A stretch of DNA of 10,718 nucleotides from an uncultured Rhodospirillaceae bacterium (GTDB lineage: Bacteria; Pseudomonadota; Alphaproteobacteria; MPNO01), in NCBI GenBank assembly GCA_937916005.1, contig CALGIA010000061.1, positions 1-10,718 of the forward strand, in the 5' to 3' direction. Shown piece after piece: positions 1-6,541 of the stretch. The notes under the pieces are model-generated. The model was not told where the DNA came from, searched no databases, and saw only the letters and a list, made by a program, of their open reading frames with translations. Both the position numbers and the translations under genes were made by a program. The stretch's first letter is position 1. Each line of letters begins with the position of its first letter.

Positions 1-22
1 AACAACGGATATCGGTTCGGAC

Positions 23-1471
23 ATGGAAACTCAAATTGAGCCGCATCAGGGGTTGATCGAACAGATTGAGGCATTCTGCCGCGCGGAGGGAATCGCCGAG
101 AGTACCTTCGGACGCCAGGTGGTCAATGACGGCAAGTTCGTCGGCCGGTTGCGTGACGGCAAGGGTGTTACCACCACAACCGTGGCCCGGGTCCAGAATT
201 ATATTGTCAGCCGGGGCGGGGCCGCCTCTGCGGACGCCAACGGTCCGAATGGTCATGGCGATCAGGCGTCGGACGTCGAAACTGTTCAGCCCGCCGCCAA
301 AAAGGAAGATGGTGCGGGAGACGTCGTTTCAGGAGATGATGGCAAGGCCGCATTTCGCTTTTACGACAATCGGCAGAAATATTTGATGTTCGTCAACACT
401 TGCAGCGAAAAATGGGTGGTGGCCGACCGCGCGGGGATGGAACTGGCCCATCTGCATCCGAAACCCCCGGCGCTTCGCGTATTCGATGCGGGGATGGGCG
501 ACGGCACGGTGCTGACCGGGGTCATGCGGCGAATGCACCAAAAATTCCGCACATTGCCGTTTTATATTGTCGGCAAGGAAATCAGTCTCGAGGATGTCCG
601 GCTCAGCCTGGAGAAGATGTCCGACCGGTTTTACGAACATCCGGCGACCGTGCTGGTGGTCACCAACCTCTATTACACCGAGGCGCCTTGGCTTACGCCG
701 CGGTCCATGCAGGCGGCCGCGACGTTGAACTGGATCGACGTGCCGCTGGCCGGGGACTCGGCCCATGATTTTCACGAACAGATCGAAGCCCTGCAGCCGA
801 CCTTGGCGGAAAACTGGCGGGTCCGGTCGAGCGAAAAGACCGGCAATCCACATTATGTCCGTCCGTCCGTCATGGTGCTGTATCGGGAAGATCACAAATT
901 CCTGCTCGATCAGGTGATCCCGAAGCCGGGCCGGGCCTTCGCCGATTACGATCTGGTGATCGCATCGCAACCCTATCGGGCGCGCACCCCGGTCGAATTC
1001 AAGGCTAGGAATGTCCTGGCGCCGCTGGCGAAAAGCCTCGCGCCCGGCGGACGCCTGTTGGGCATTCATTCGTCGGGCGGCGATCCGGGTCTTGAAATTA
1101 TCCGCAAGGTGTGGCCCGGCGAAGACCCGTTCCAGACCAATCGGCATGATCTGCTGAAAGTGTTGAAGCAGGAACTTGGCCGCGCCCATCGCGACCTCAA
1201 CTACAATTCCTATGCCGACAAGCGGGCGATTTTCCGTTATGACATGCACACCCTGCCGACTGAGGTCGGCGCTATGGGCCGCAGCATCGGCACGTCTACA
1301 TTGCTCGCCGCCTGGAACGCCGCGACGTATGTGGCGCAAATCGAGGACGATAGGCTTGAGAATGTGATGTCCGACAGCGCCTATCTCGACGCCACCCGCG
1401 AGATTCTCAATGAGAGAGGCGGGTTGTGGTTCAACGACGAATCCTTTGTCATTTCCCGCAAGAGGGCATAG
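23..1471 (+). CDS. HTH-like domain fused to a SAM-dependent methyltransferase-like domain, function unknown
   Basis: I do not recognise a named family for this 482-residue protein. Residues ~10-62 resemble a small helix-turn-helix-like module found in alphaproteobacteria (STFGRQVVNDGKFVGRLRDG, then a T/RV/YI helix). A low-complexity Ala/Gly/Asp/Lys linker spans ~65-108. Residues ~110-480 look like a Rossmann methyltransferase: motif I is FDAGMGDGT at 154-162, an acidic strand-2 end is GKEIS at 184-188, a motif-IV-like strand is DLVIASQPY at 310-318, and LAPGG at 339-343 is the usual post-motif turn. The SAM-binding role is inferred from these motifs; the substrate is unknown. It is first of four co-directional genes and stops 3 bases before metF, so it is very likely co-transcribed with one-carbon genes. 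The frame stays open to the window edge upstream of the chosen ATG, so the true start could lie outside the window, although the HTH-like module is complete from this ATG. It could be a methyl-status regulator or an enzyme with a nucleic-acid-binding arm. Confidence 0.85.
   Translation: METQIEPHQGLIEQIEAFCRAEGIAESTFGRQVVNDGKFVGRLRDGKGVTTTTVARVQNYIVSRGGAASADANGPNGHGDQASDVETVQPAAKKEDGAGDVVSGDDGKAAFRFYDNRQKYLMFVNTCSEKWVVADRAGMELAHLHPKPPALRVFDAGMGDGTVLTGVMRRMHQKFRTLPFYIVGKEISLEDVRLSLEKMSDRFYEHPATVLVVTNLYYTEAPWLTPRSMQAAATLNWIDVPLAGDSAHDFHEQIEALQPTLAENWRVRSSEKTGNPHYVRPSVMVLYREDHKFLLDQVIPKPGRAFADYDLVIASQPYRARTPVEFKARNVLAPLAKSLAPGGRLLGIHSSGGDPGLEIIRKVWPGEDPFQTNRHDLLKVLKQELGRAHRDLNYNSYADKRAIFRYDMHTLPTEVGAMGRSIGTSTLLAAWNAATYVAQIEDDRLENVMSDSAYLDATREILNERGGLWFNDESFVISRKRA
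1461..1466 (+). promoter_or_regulatory. Ribosome binding site of the metF-like gene
   Basis: AGAGGG lies eight bases before the ATG at 1475, inside the last codons of the upstream gene. It supports this start and tight coupling of the two genes. Confidence 0.55.
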
Positions 1472-1474
1472 GGC

Positions 1475-2416
1475 ATGAAAAACTCTCCCAACTTGCCGGT
1501 TGAAAGCCGTCTGGTCCGTACCCTGTTGAACGGAGATTTCGCGGTCACCGCTGAGATCACGCCGCCCGCGTCCTGCGACGCCATGCAACTGCTCGACAAG
1601 GCCGAACCCCTGCGCGGATGGGTCGATGCGGTGAATGTGACCGATGGCGCCAGCGCCCGGGTCGCCATGTCGAGCTTGGCGGCGGCGGCGCTGCTGGTCC
1701 GTAACGGGATCGAACCGGTGCTGCAATTCACCTGCCGCGACCGTAACCGGATCGCGCTCCAAAGCGATCTTCTCGGCGCCGCTGCGCTTAATATCCATAA
1801 TATTCTAATTCTGCGCGGCGACGATCCGACGGCTGGCGACCAGCCGGGCGCCAAGCCAGTCTTCGATATGGAAAGTCGCGATCTGATCAGCGCCACGTCG
1901 CGGATGCGCGATGACGGCGTGATGCCGTCGGGCCGCCCGCTTGACCCGGCCCCCAAATTCTTTGTCGGTGCCGCTGATACACCTATTGATCCGCCGGAAG
2001 ACTGGTGGCCGGAAGGGCTCGACGGCAAGGCCAAAGCCGGCGCGCAATTCGTCCAGACCCAGCTTTGCTATGACATTGACGTCGTGCGCCGCTATATCGC
2101 GCGGCTCAGGGATTTGGGGCTGACCGACCGGCTGTTTATTCTGATCGGGATCGGGCCGCTGGCTTCTGGACGTTCAGCGCGCTGGATGCGGGATAATCTG
2201 TGGGGCGTCGTGATGCCCGATGCGGTTATCGATCGGCTCGACAAGGCGGTCGATGCCAAACGCGAGGGCATTCGGATCTGTGCGGAACTGCTCCAGCAGC
2301 TTTCCGAGATCCCCGGCGTTTCCGGCGCACATTTGATGGCGCCGCTGCATATGGAAGGCATTCCCGCAGCGTTGGAAGAGTCCGGAATTTTGAAACTTCG
2401 GGCTGCGAATGCGTAG
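1475..2416 (+). CDS. metF: Methylenetetrahydrofolate reductase, MetF family (divergent)
   Basis: This cytoplasmic flavoenzyme family interconverts 5,10-methylene- and 5-methyl-tetrahydrofolate. The 313 residues cover one TIM-barrel catalytic domain, close to the usual length of bacterial MetF. Family landmarks are visible: the catalytic-type glutamate in AEITPP (Glu27), NVTDGASARV at 54-63, the LRGDDP loop with Asp116 (equivalent to Asp120 of the E. coli enzyme, which tunes the flavin), and QFVQTQLCYD with Gln195 where E. coli has folate-contacting Gln183. The N-terminus (AEITPP rather than FEFFPP) and the DPPEDWWPEGLDGKAKAGAQ stretch put it in a subgroup distinct from the enterobacterial enzyme. 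It starts 3 bases after the methyltransferase-like gene, and folD follows after 35 bases. The neighbours fit a linear methyl-folate route. Whether it works as a reductase for methionine supply or in reverse to oxidise methyl-folate cannot be told from sequence. Confidence 0.9.
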   Translation: MKNSPNLPVESRLVRTLLNGDFAVTAEITPPASCDAMQLLDKAEPLRGWVDAVNVTDGASARVAMSSLAAAALLVRNGIEPVLQFTCRDRNRIALQSDLLGAAALNIHNILILRGDDPTAGDQPGAKPVFDMESRDLISATSRMRDDGVMPSGRPLDPAPKFFVGAADTPIDPPEDWWPEGLDGKAKAGAQFVQTQLCYDIDVVRRYIARLRDLGLTDRLFILIGIGPLASGRSARWMRDNLWGVVMPDAVIDRLDKAVDAKREGIRICAELLQQLSEIPGVSGAHLMAPLHMEGIPAALEESGILKLRAANA

Positions 2417-2455
2417 TATGTCTGTAGTTAAAAATTTATGAGTTCCCATAAATGA
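2414..2455 (+). promoter_or_regulatory. metF-folD junction: two nested mini-ORFs with ATGA overlaps and a hairpin over the folD start
   Basis: The metF stop TAG (2414-2416) is followed one base later by an ATG at 2418 that opens seven codons (MSVVKNL). Its TGA (2439-2441) overlaps an ATG at 2438, which opens five codons (MSSHK). The TGA of that frame (2453-2455) overlaps the folD ATG (2452) as ATGA. No convincing Shine-Dalgarno precedes folD. In addition, ATTTATG at 2434-2440 and CATAAAT at 2447-2453 are perfect 7-base inverted arms around a 6-base loop and cover the first two bases of the folD start codon. Stepwise termination-reinitiation is an inference from this layout; coincidence in an AT-rich spacer is possible. 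Confidence 0.3.
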
Positions 2456-3369
2456 CCGCTGCAAAAATCATCGACGGACAGGCGATCGCTGCGCGTAATC
2501 GCGAAGATATCGCGCGCGAAGTCGCGGAAATGTTCAACAGAGACGGGGTGGTGCCGGGGTTGGCGGTAATTTTGCTGGGGGATGATCCCGCCAGCCATGT
2601 CTATGTTCGCAGCAAGCGGAAATTCGCCAAGGATGTGGGGATGAAATCCGTGGTTCACCTGCTGCCGGCGGAAACCTCGGAGGCTGAGTTGCTTCGGCTG
2701 ATCGACCAGCTCAATAATGATCCGGAAATTCATGGCATCTTGGTTCAACTCCCCTTGCCGGGCCATATCGATAAGAACGCGGTGATAAATGCAATCGATC
2801 CGGAAAAGGACGTGGACGGCTTCCACGTGGAAAATGTCGGCAGGCTGGCGACCGGCCAGGACGGAATGACGCCTTGCACGCCGTTGGGCTGCATGATCCT
2901 GCTGCGCACGTGTCTGGATGATTTGGCCGGACGCAAGGCTCTGGTGATCGGCCATTCCAACATCGTCGGCAAACCCATGGCGCGGCTTCTGCTGGGCGCA
3001 TTTTGCACCGTCACTATCGCCCATGTGAAGACGAAAAATCTGGATGACGAATGCCGCGCGGCCGATATCCTGATTACCGCCGCCGGACAGCCGAACCTGG
3101 TCAAGGGCGACTGGGTCAAGCCGGGCGCGGTGGTAATCGATGTGGGCATCACGCGAATTAATCTGCCCGATGGCAAAATCGGCATCACCGGAGACGTGGA
3201 TTTCGACGCGGTGAAACAGGTCGCCGGACACATCACGCCGGTCCCGGGCGGCGTCGGCCCCATGACCATTGCCTGTCTGCTGGCGAACACCCTCAAGGCC
3301 GCCAAAGGCCTGATCGGGCATGCCGCGGCGAGCACGCTGGATGTTGAGGTCGATCACCCGACCGTATAA
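2452..3369 (+). CDS. folD: Bifunctional methylenetetrahydrofolate dehydrogenase / methenyltetrahydrofolate cyclohydrolase FolD
   Basis: FolD oxidises 5,10-methylene-tetrahydrofolate to methenyl- and hydrolyses it to 10-formyl-tetrahydrofolate in the cytoplasm, reversibly. The 305 residues match the usual ~285-300. Diagnostic motifs run in order: YVRSK at 51-55 with the catalytic Tyr and Lys, VQLPLPGHID at 98-107 with the active-site Gln99, DVDGFH at 120-125, PCTPLG at 141-146, the nucleotide-binding GHSNIVGKP at 167-175, IDVGI at 229-233, and TPVPGGVGPMT at 262-272. Two cofactor-site positions differ from the common form: His168 where GRS or GAS is usual, and AHVKTKNL at 190-197 where HS/R is usual. 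The start is fixed by homology of MTAAKIIDGQAIA to FolD N-termini, because no strong ribosome site is present. It sits third in the one-carbon operon, between metF and the MetE-like gene. Confidence 0.96.
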   Translation: MTAAKIIDGQAIAARNREDIAREVAEMFNRDGVVPGLAVILLGDDPASHVYVRSKRKFAKDVGMKSVVHLLPAETSEAELLRLIDQLNNDPEIHGILVQLPLPGHIDKNAVINAIDPEKDVDGFHVENVGRLATGQDGMTPCTPLGCMILLRTCLDDLAGRKALVIGHSNIVGKPMARLLLGAFCTVTIAHVKTKNLDDECRAADILITAAGQPNLVKGDWVKPGAVVIDVGITRINLPDGKIGITGDVDFDAVKQVAGHITPVPGGVGPMTIACLLANTLKAAKGLIGHAAASTLDVEVDHPTV

Positions 3370-3396
3370 CTTTGCGACGAATGGGAAAATAAGAAC

Positions 3397-3403
3397 AAGG
3401 AAG
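3397..3403 (+). promoter_or_regulatory. Ribosome binding site of the MetE-like gene
   Basis: AAGGAAG lies five bases before the ATG at 3409. It is the clearest ribosome site in the plus-strand operon and settles that start. The 39-base folD-to-MetE gap holds nothing else I can support. Confidence 0.6.
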
Positions 3404-3408
3404 ACGGC

Positions 3409-4527
3409 ATGACCAATTCAAGACCTCCTTTTCGCGCCGATCATGTGGGCAGCCTGTTGCGTCCGGAACGTCTGCTGACCGCCCGCGACCAACGGCAAAA
3501 GGGTGAGATTGACGCCGCCGCGCTGCGCGCCGTCGAAGACGACGCGATTCTGGAAGCGGTCAAGCTGCAGCAGGATCTCGGCCTGCAAGGCATCACCGAC
3601 GGCGAATATCGCCGCACCTTTTGGCATCAGGATTTTCTCGAACAGATCGACGGCGTCGAAATCGGCGAGAGCAAATTCGCCGCCAGCTTCCAGCGCGACG
3701 ATGGGGTCGATGTCAGCTTTACCCCGCAGACCATGCGGGTCGCGGGCAAGCTCAAACGGTCGCATCCTATTCAGGTCGAGGATTACAAATATCTGTCTTC
3801 GGTGGTGACCAGTGGGGTTCCCAAGGTTTGTATCCCTTCGCCGTCAATGCTGCATTTCCGTGGCGGGCGGGATTCCATCGATCTGGACGCTTATCCGGAC
3901 CTGGATGGATTTTATGGCGATCTCGCAGGGGTTTATAATGAAGAAATCATGGAATTGGCCGGGCTCGGCTGTAAATATCTCCAGCTCGACGACACCAATT
4001 TCGCCTATCTCTGCGACGAACGAATCCGGACTGCGACCAGCGGCCGGGGCGAAGATCTCGACCAACTGCCGCGGACCTATAGCCGCCTGATCAACGATTC
4101 CATCAAGGGGCGGCCCGATGACATGGCGGTCTGCGTCCATATGTGCCGGGGCAATTTTCGCTCTGCCTGGGTCGCCGAGGGGGGCTATGACCCGGTGGCC
4201 GAGATTCTGTTCAACGAAATGGATATCGACGGCTTCTTCATGGAGTATGACGATGCGCGCTCCGGCGATTTCTCGCCGCTGCGTTTCCTGCCCAAGGGCA
4301 AGACGGTAATCCTGGGAATTGTGACATCCAAGGTGCCCGAGCTTGAAACCAAGGATGCGCTGAAACGGCGGATCGAGGAGGCGGCCAAGTTCGCCCCCCT
4401 CGACCAGCTTGCGATCAGCCCGCAATGCGGATTTTCCAGCACCGTGCACGGCAAAGATGTCACCGTAGACGACGAAATCGCCAAGCTGCAGCTGGTAATG
4501 GACGTCGCGAAAGAGGTCTGGGGCTAA
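3409..4527 (+). CDS. Stand-alone MetE C-terminal-domain family protein (cobalamin-independent methionine synthase II family methyltransferase)
   Basis: The family transfers a methyl group to a zinc-activated thiol; full-length MetE moves it from methyl-tetrahydrofolate polyglutamate to homocysteine. This 372-residue protein has only one barrel, equivalent to the catalytic C-terminal half of MetE (~750 residues). It opens with RADHVGSLLRP at 9-19, followed by the ITDGEYRR turn (62-69). All four zinc ligands are visible: His244 and Cys246 in VCVHMCRGNF, Glu279 in FFMEYDD, and Cys340 in SPQCGFSS. It is therefore likely an active thiol methyltransferase. The N-terminal MetE half that helps bind polyglutamylated folate is absent, so the methyl donor may be another folate form or a different methylated compound. 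Its place after metF and folD favours a folate link. It resembles YxjG/YxjH-type proteins of unsettled substrate. It is the last gene of the plus-strand operon and converges on the TRAP permease gene. Confidence 0.88.
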   Translation: MTNSRPPFRADHVGSLLRPERLLTARDQRQKGEIDAAALRAVEDDAILEAVKLQQDLGLQGITDGEYRRTFWHQDFLEQIDGVEIGESKFAASFQRDDGVDVSFTPQTMRVAGKLKRSHPIQVEDYKYLSSVVTSGVPKVCIPSPSMLHFRGGRDSIDLDAYPDLDGFYGDLAGVYNEEIMELAGLGCKYLQLDDTNFAYLCDERIRTATSGRGEDLDQLPRTYSRLINDSIKGRPDDMAVCVHMCRGNFRSAWVAEGGYDPVAEILFNEMDIDGFFMEYDDARSGDFSPLRFLPKGKTVILGIVTSKVPELETKDALKRRIEEAAKFAPLDQLAISPQCGFSSTVHGKDVTVDDEIAKLQLVMDVAKEVWG

Positions 4528-4569
4528 AAGTTCTTATTTTAGAGGGAAGCACCGGCGCAGACTTCACTA

Positions 4570-6519
4570 TCAAAGCAAAATCAGGCTGAGCTGGGGGAAG
4601 GCGACTAGCAGGGCAACCACCAGAATCATGATGATCACGAAGGGGAAAGCGCCGGCGAAGATGTCGTTGAGCGACACCCGTGGATCGTTGAGCGTCGATT
4701 TCACCACATAGACGGTAATGCCCAGGGGCGGCGTCAACAGGCCGATTTCCACGGCCACCACGGACACGATTCCGAACCAGATCAGATCGCCACCCATGGA
4801 TGCTACCACGGGGATCGCCAGCGGCAGGGTGATCACCATGATCGAAACGGAATCCAGAATCGTGCCGAGGAAAATCAGCAGCACGATATAGACGAACATG
4901 AAACCGTACAGACCGAGATTGGCTTCGGCGGCGAACCCGCTGACCTGCTGCGGCAGGTTCGACATGGCCAGCATCTGGCCGTATATCCGCGCAGCCAGGA
5001 TCAGGAACAGGATTGAAACCGTGACGTGGCCGGTTTCAATCACGGTGTTCCAGAGATTGGCCCAGGTCAGCTTGCGGCGTATGGCCGCAATGACGAGCGC
5101 GCCCAGCGCCCCCGCCGCGCCGGCTTCGGTCGGTGTGAACACCCCGCCATAGATACCGCCCAACACCAGCACTACCAGCATCAGGATGGGAAACAGCTTC
5201 ATCGCCGCGGACCGTAAATTTTCATCATCATTGTGAATCTCGGTGCCGCCGATATATTTCGGCATGTAGATCGCCATCAGCACGATGCCGAGCGACATGG
5301 CCGCCGCAAGAATGATCCCGGGGATGACGGCGGCAAGGAACAATCGACCGACGGATTCTTCGGCCAGAAACCCATAGATGATCAGGAGCAGGCTGGGCGG
5401 AATCAGCATACCCAGCACCGATGACCCGGCGACAACCCCGACCGCAAAGCGCGGTGTATAGCCGTGACGCAGCATTTCCGGCGTGGCGATTTTCGTGAAC
5501 ACGGCGGCCGACGCGATGGATGACCCGGTAATCGAGGCGAAGATCGCATTGGCGACCACGGTGGCGACGCCGAGCCCGCCCTTGACGCCTCGCAGCACCC
5601 AACGTGCGACCTCGAAGGTTTCCTTGCCCACGTCCGAAACCGCGACCAGCAGCCCCATCAGGACGAACAGCGGCACCACGCCGAAGAAATAACTGTTGAG
5701 ATATTCGGTCGATGCCCGCGACAGTACCCGGATGCTGAGACTCGGGTCGCCCCGGATCAGCCAGATCCCGATAAAGCCAAGCGTCATCAGCGCGACCCCG
5801 ATATGCATGCCGCAATAAATAAATACCAGCATGCAGACGATCGACAGCAAGCCAATCTGAACGTTGGACAGATCGCCGGCTCCGACCCAGCCCGCGACGG
5901 CGACAAAGACCACGAATCCAACCATTGCCGGCCAGCCGATGCGGTCCGACGGTTCTCGGTTTTTCAGGGCATTGACGACAATGCGCCCAGCGCCAAAAAA
6001 CTGGATGATGAATTCGAGCGCGGTCGCCCCGGCGCCGAGCACAATGATTCCGAGAAACGGCCAGATAATGAATGTGAAATCACCCGGAACTCCGGTGATT
6101 TCATTTTCCAGCCATGCATCAATGAATTTCGGATAGGTGCCGTAGGTCACGAAACTAAACGCCGCCGCGCCCAGCAGGTAAAACAGCGCCATGAAGGAAT
6201 ACCCGGTCACGGGCCGGCGCTTTTCGAGCCATTCGATCAACAGTTCCGCCCGGGTAAACCGCCCGGCATGCAGGGTGCTGGCAAATTGCAGGAAGACCGC
6301 GGTCACGATCGAATAGCCGATAATCTCGGACACGCCGCGGATCGGGTAGTTGAAGAAGAAACGCCCGGTGATTTCCGTGCAGATCAGGAACATCAGGCAG
6401 AATACCCAGAACGTGCCCAGGCTGTTCATACCAGACGTAATCAGATGGAAAATCTCGACGGGACGCCGCAACCACGACGCCCCGTTTTGATCGGAATTAA
6501 GCGCCTTTGGAGCGCTCAT
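4570..6519 (-). CDS. TRAP transporter fused permease (DctQ-DctM)
   Basis: This inner-membrane permease drives solute uptake with a sodium (or proton) gradient, fed by a periplasmic binding protein. At 649 residues it joins both membrane subunits. Residues ~21-180 form the small DctQ-like part (four membrane segments, with ICTEITGRFFFNYPIRGVSE at 46-65). A linking segment lies near 196-214, and DctM fills ~215-649. DctM hallmarks include ASITGSSIASAA at 328-339, MLIPPSLLLIIYGFLAEES at 371-389 followed by LFLAAVIPG, FTPTEAGAAGA at 461-471, and LLTPPLG at 594-600. The gene starts 22 bases after the binding-protein stop on the same strand, so the two form one operon. Its ribosome site is weak, in keeping with translational coupling. 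QM fusion is a well-known variant. The substrate cannot be read from the permease. Confidence 0.95.
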   Translation of the reverse strand: MSAPKALNSDQNGASWLRRPVEIFHLITSGMNSLGTFWVFCLMFLICTEITGRFFFNYPIRGVSEIIGYSIVTAVFLQFASTLHAGRFTRAELLIEWLEKRRPVTGYSFMALFYLLGAAAFSFVTYGTYPKFIDAWLENEITGVPGDFTFIIWPFLGIIVLGAGATALEFIIQFFGAGRIVVNALKNREPSDRIGWPAMVGFVVFVAVAGWVGAGDLSNVQIGLLSIVCMLVFIYCGMHIGVALMTLGFIGIWLIRGDPSLSIRVLSRASTEYLNSYFFGVVPLFVLMGLLVAVSDVGKETFEVARWVLRGVKGGLGVATVVANAIFASITGSSIASAAVFTKIATPEMLRHGYTPRFAVGVVAGSSVLGMLIPPSLLLIIYGFLAEESVGRLFLAAVIPGIILAAAMSLGIVLMAIYMPKYIGGTEIHNDDENLRSAAMKLFPILMLVVLVLGGIYGGVFTPTEAGAAGALGALVIAAIRRKLTWANLWNTVIETGHVTVSILFLILAARIYGQMLAMSNLPQQVSGFAAEANLGLYGFMFVYIVLLIFLGTILDSVSIMVITLPLAIPVVASMGGDLIWFGIVSVVAVEIGLLTPPLGITVYVVKSTLNDPRVSLNDIFAGAFPFVIIMILVVALLVAFPQLSLILL

Positions 6520-6541
6520 GACTTAAACTGTTCCGTACGGA

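Noticed and set aside
329..1798. 489-codon open frame on the minus strand
   Set aside because: It lies antisense to two well-supported genes (methyltransferase-like and metF), is rich in Arg/His/Gln/Pro as expected for a GC-rich shadow frame, and shows no recognisable domain.
2428..3357. 309-codon open frame on the minus strand
   Set aside because: Fully antisense to folD, whose motifs are unambiguous; its composition is that of a mirror frame.
4528..4569. Possible bidirectional terminator between the convergent genes
   Set aside because: Only a broken GAAG/CTTC stem with internal mismatches (4546-4565) and no proper T-run on either strand; too weak to call.
6533..6540. CCGTACGG palindrome between the TRAP genes
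   Set aside because: Eight-base palindromes of this kind are expected by chance in GC-rich DNA, and the 22-base gap looks like simple coupling.
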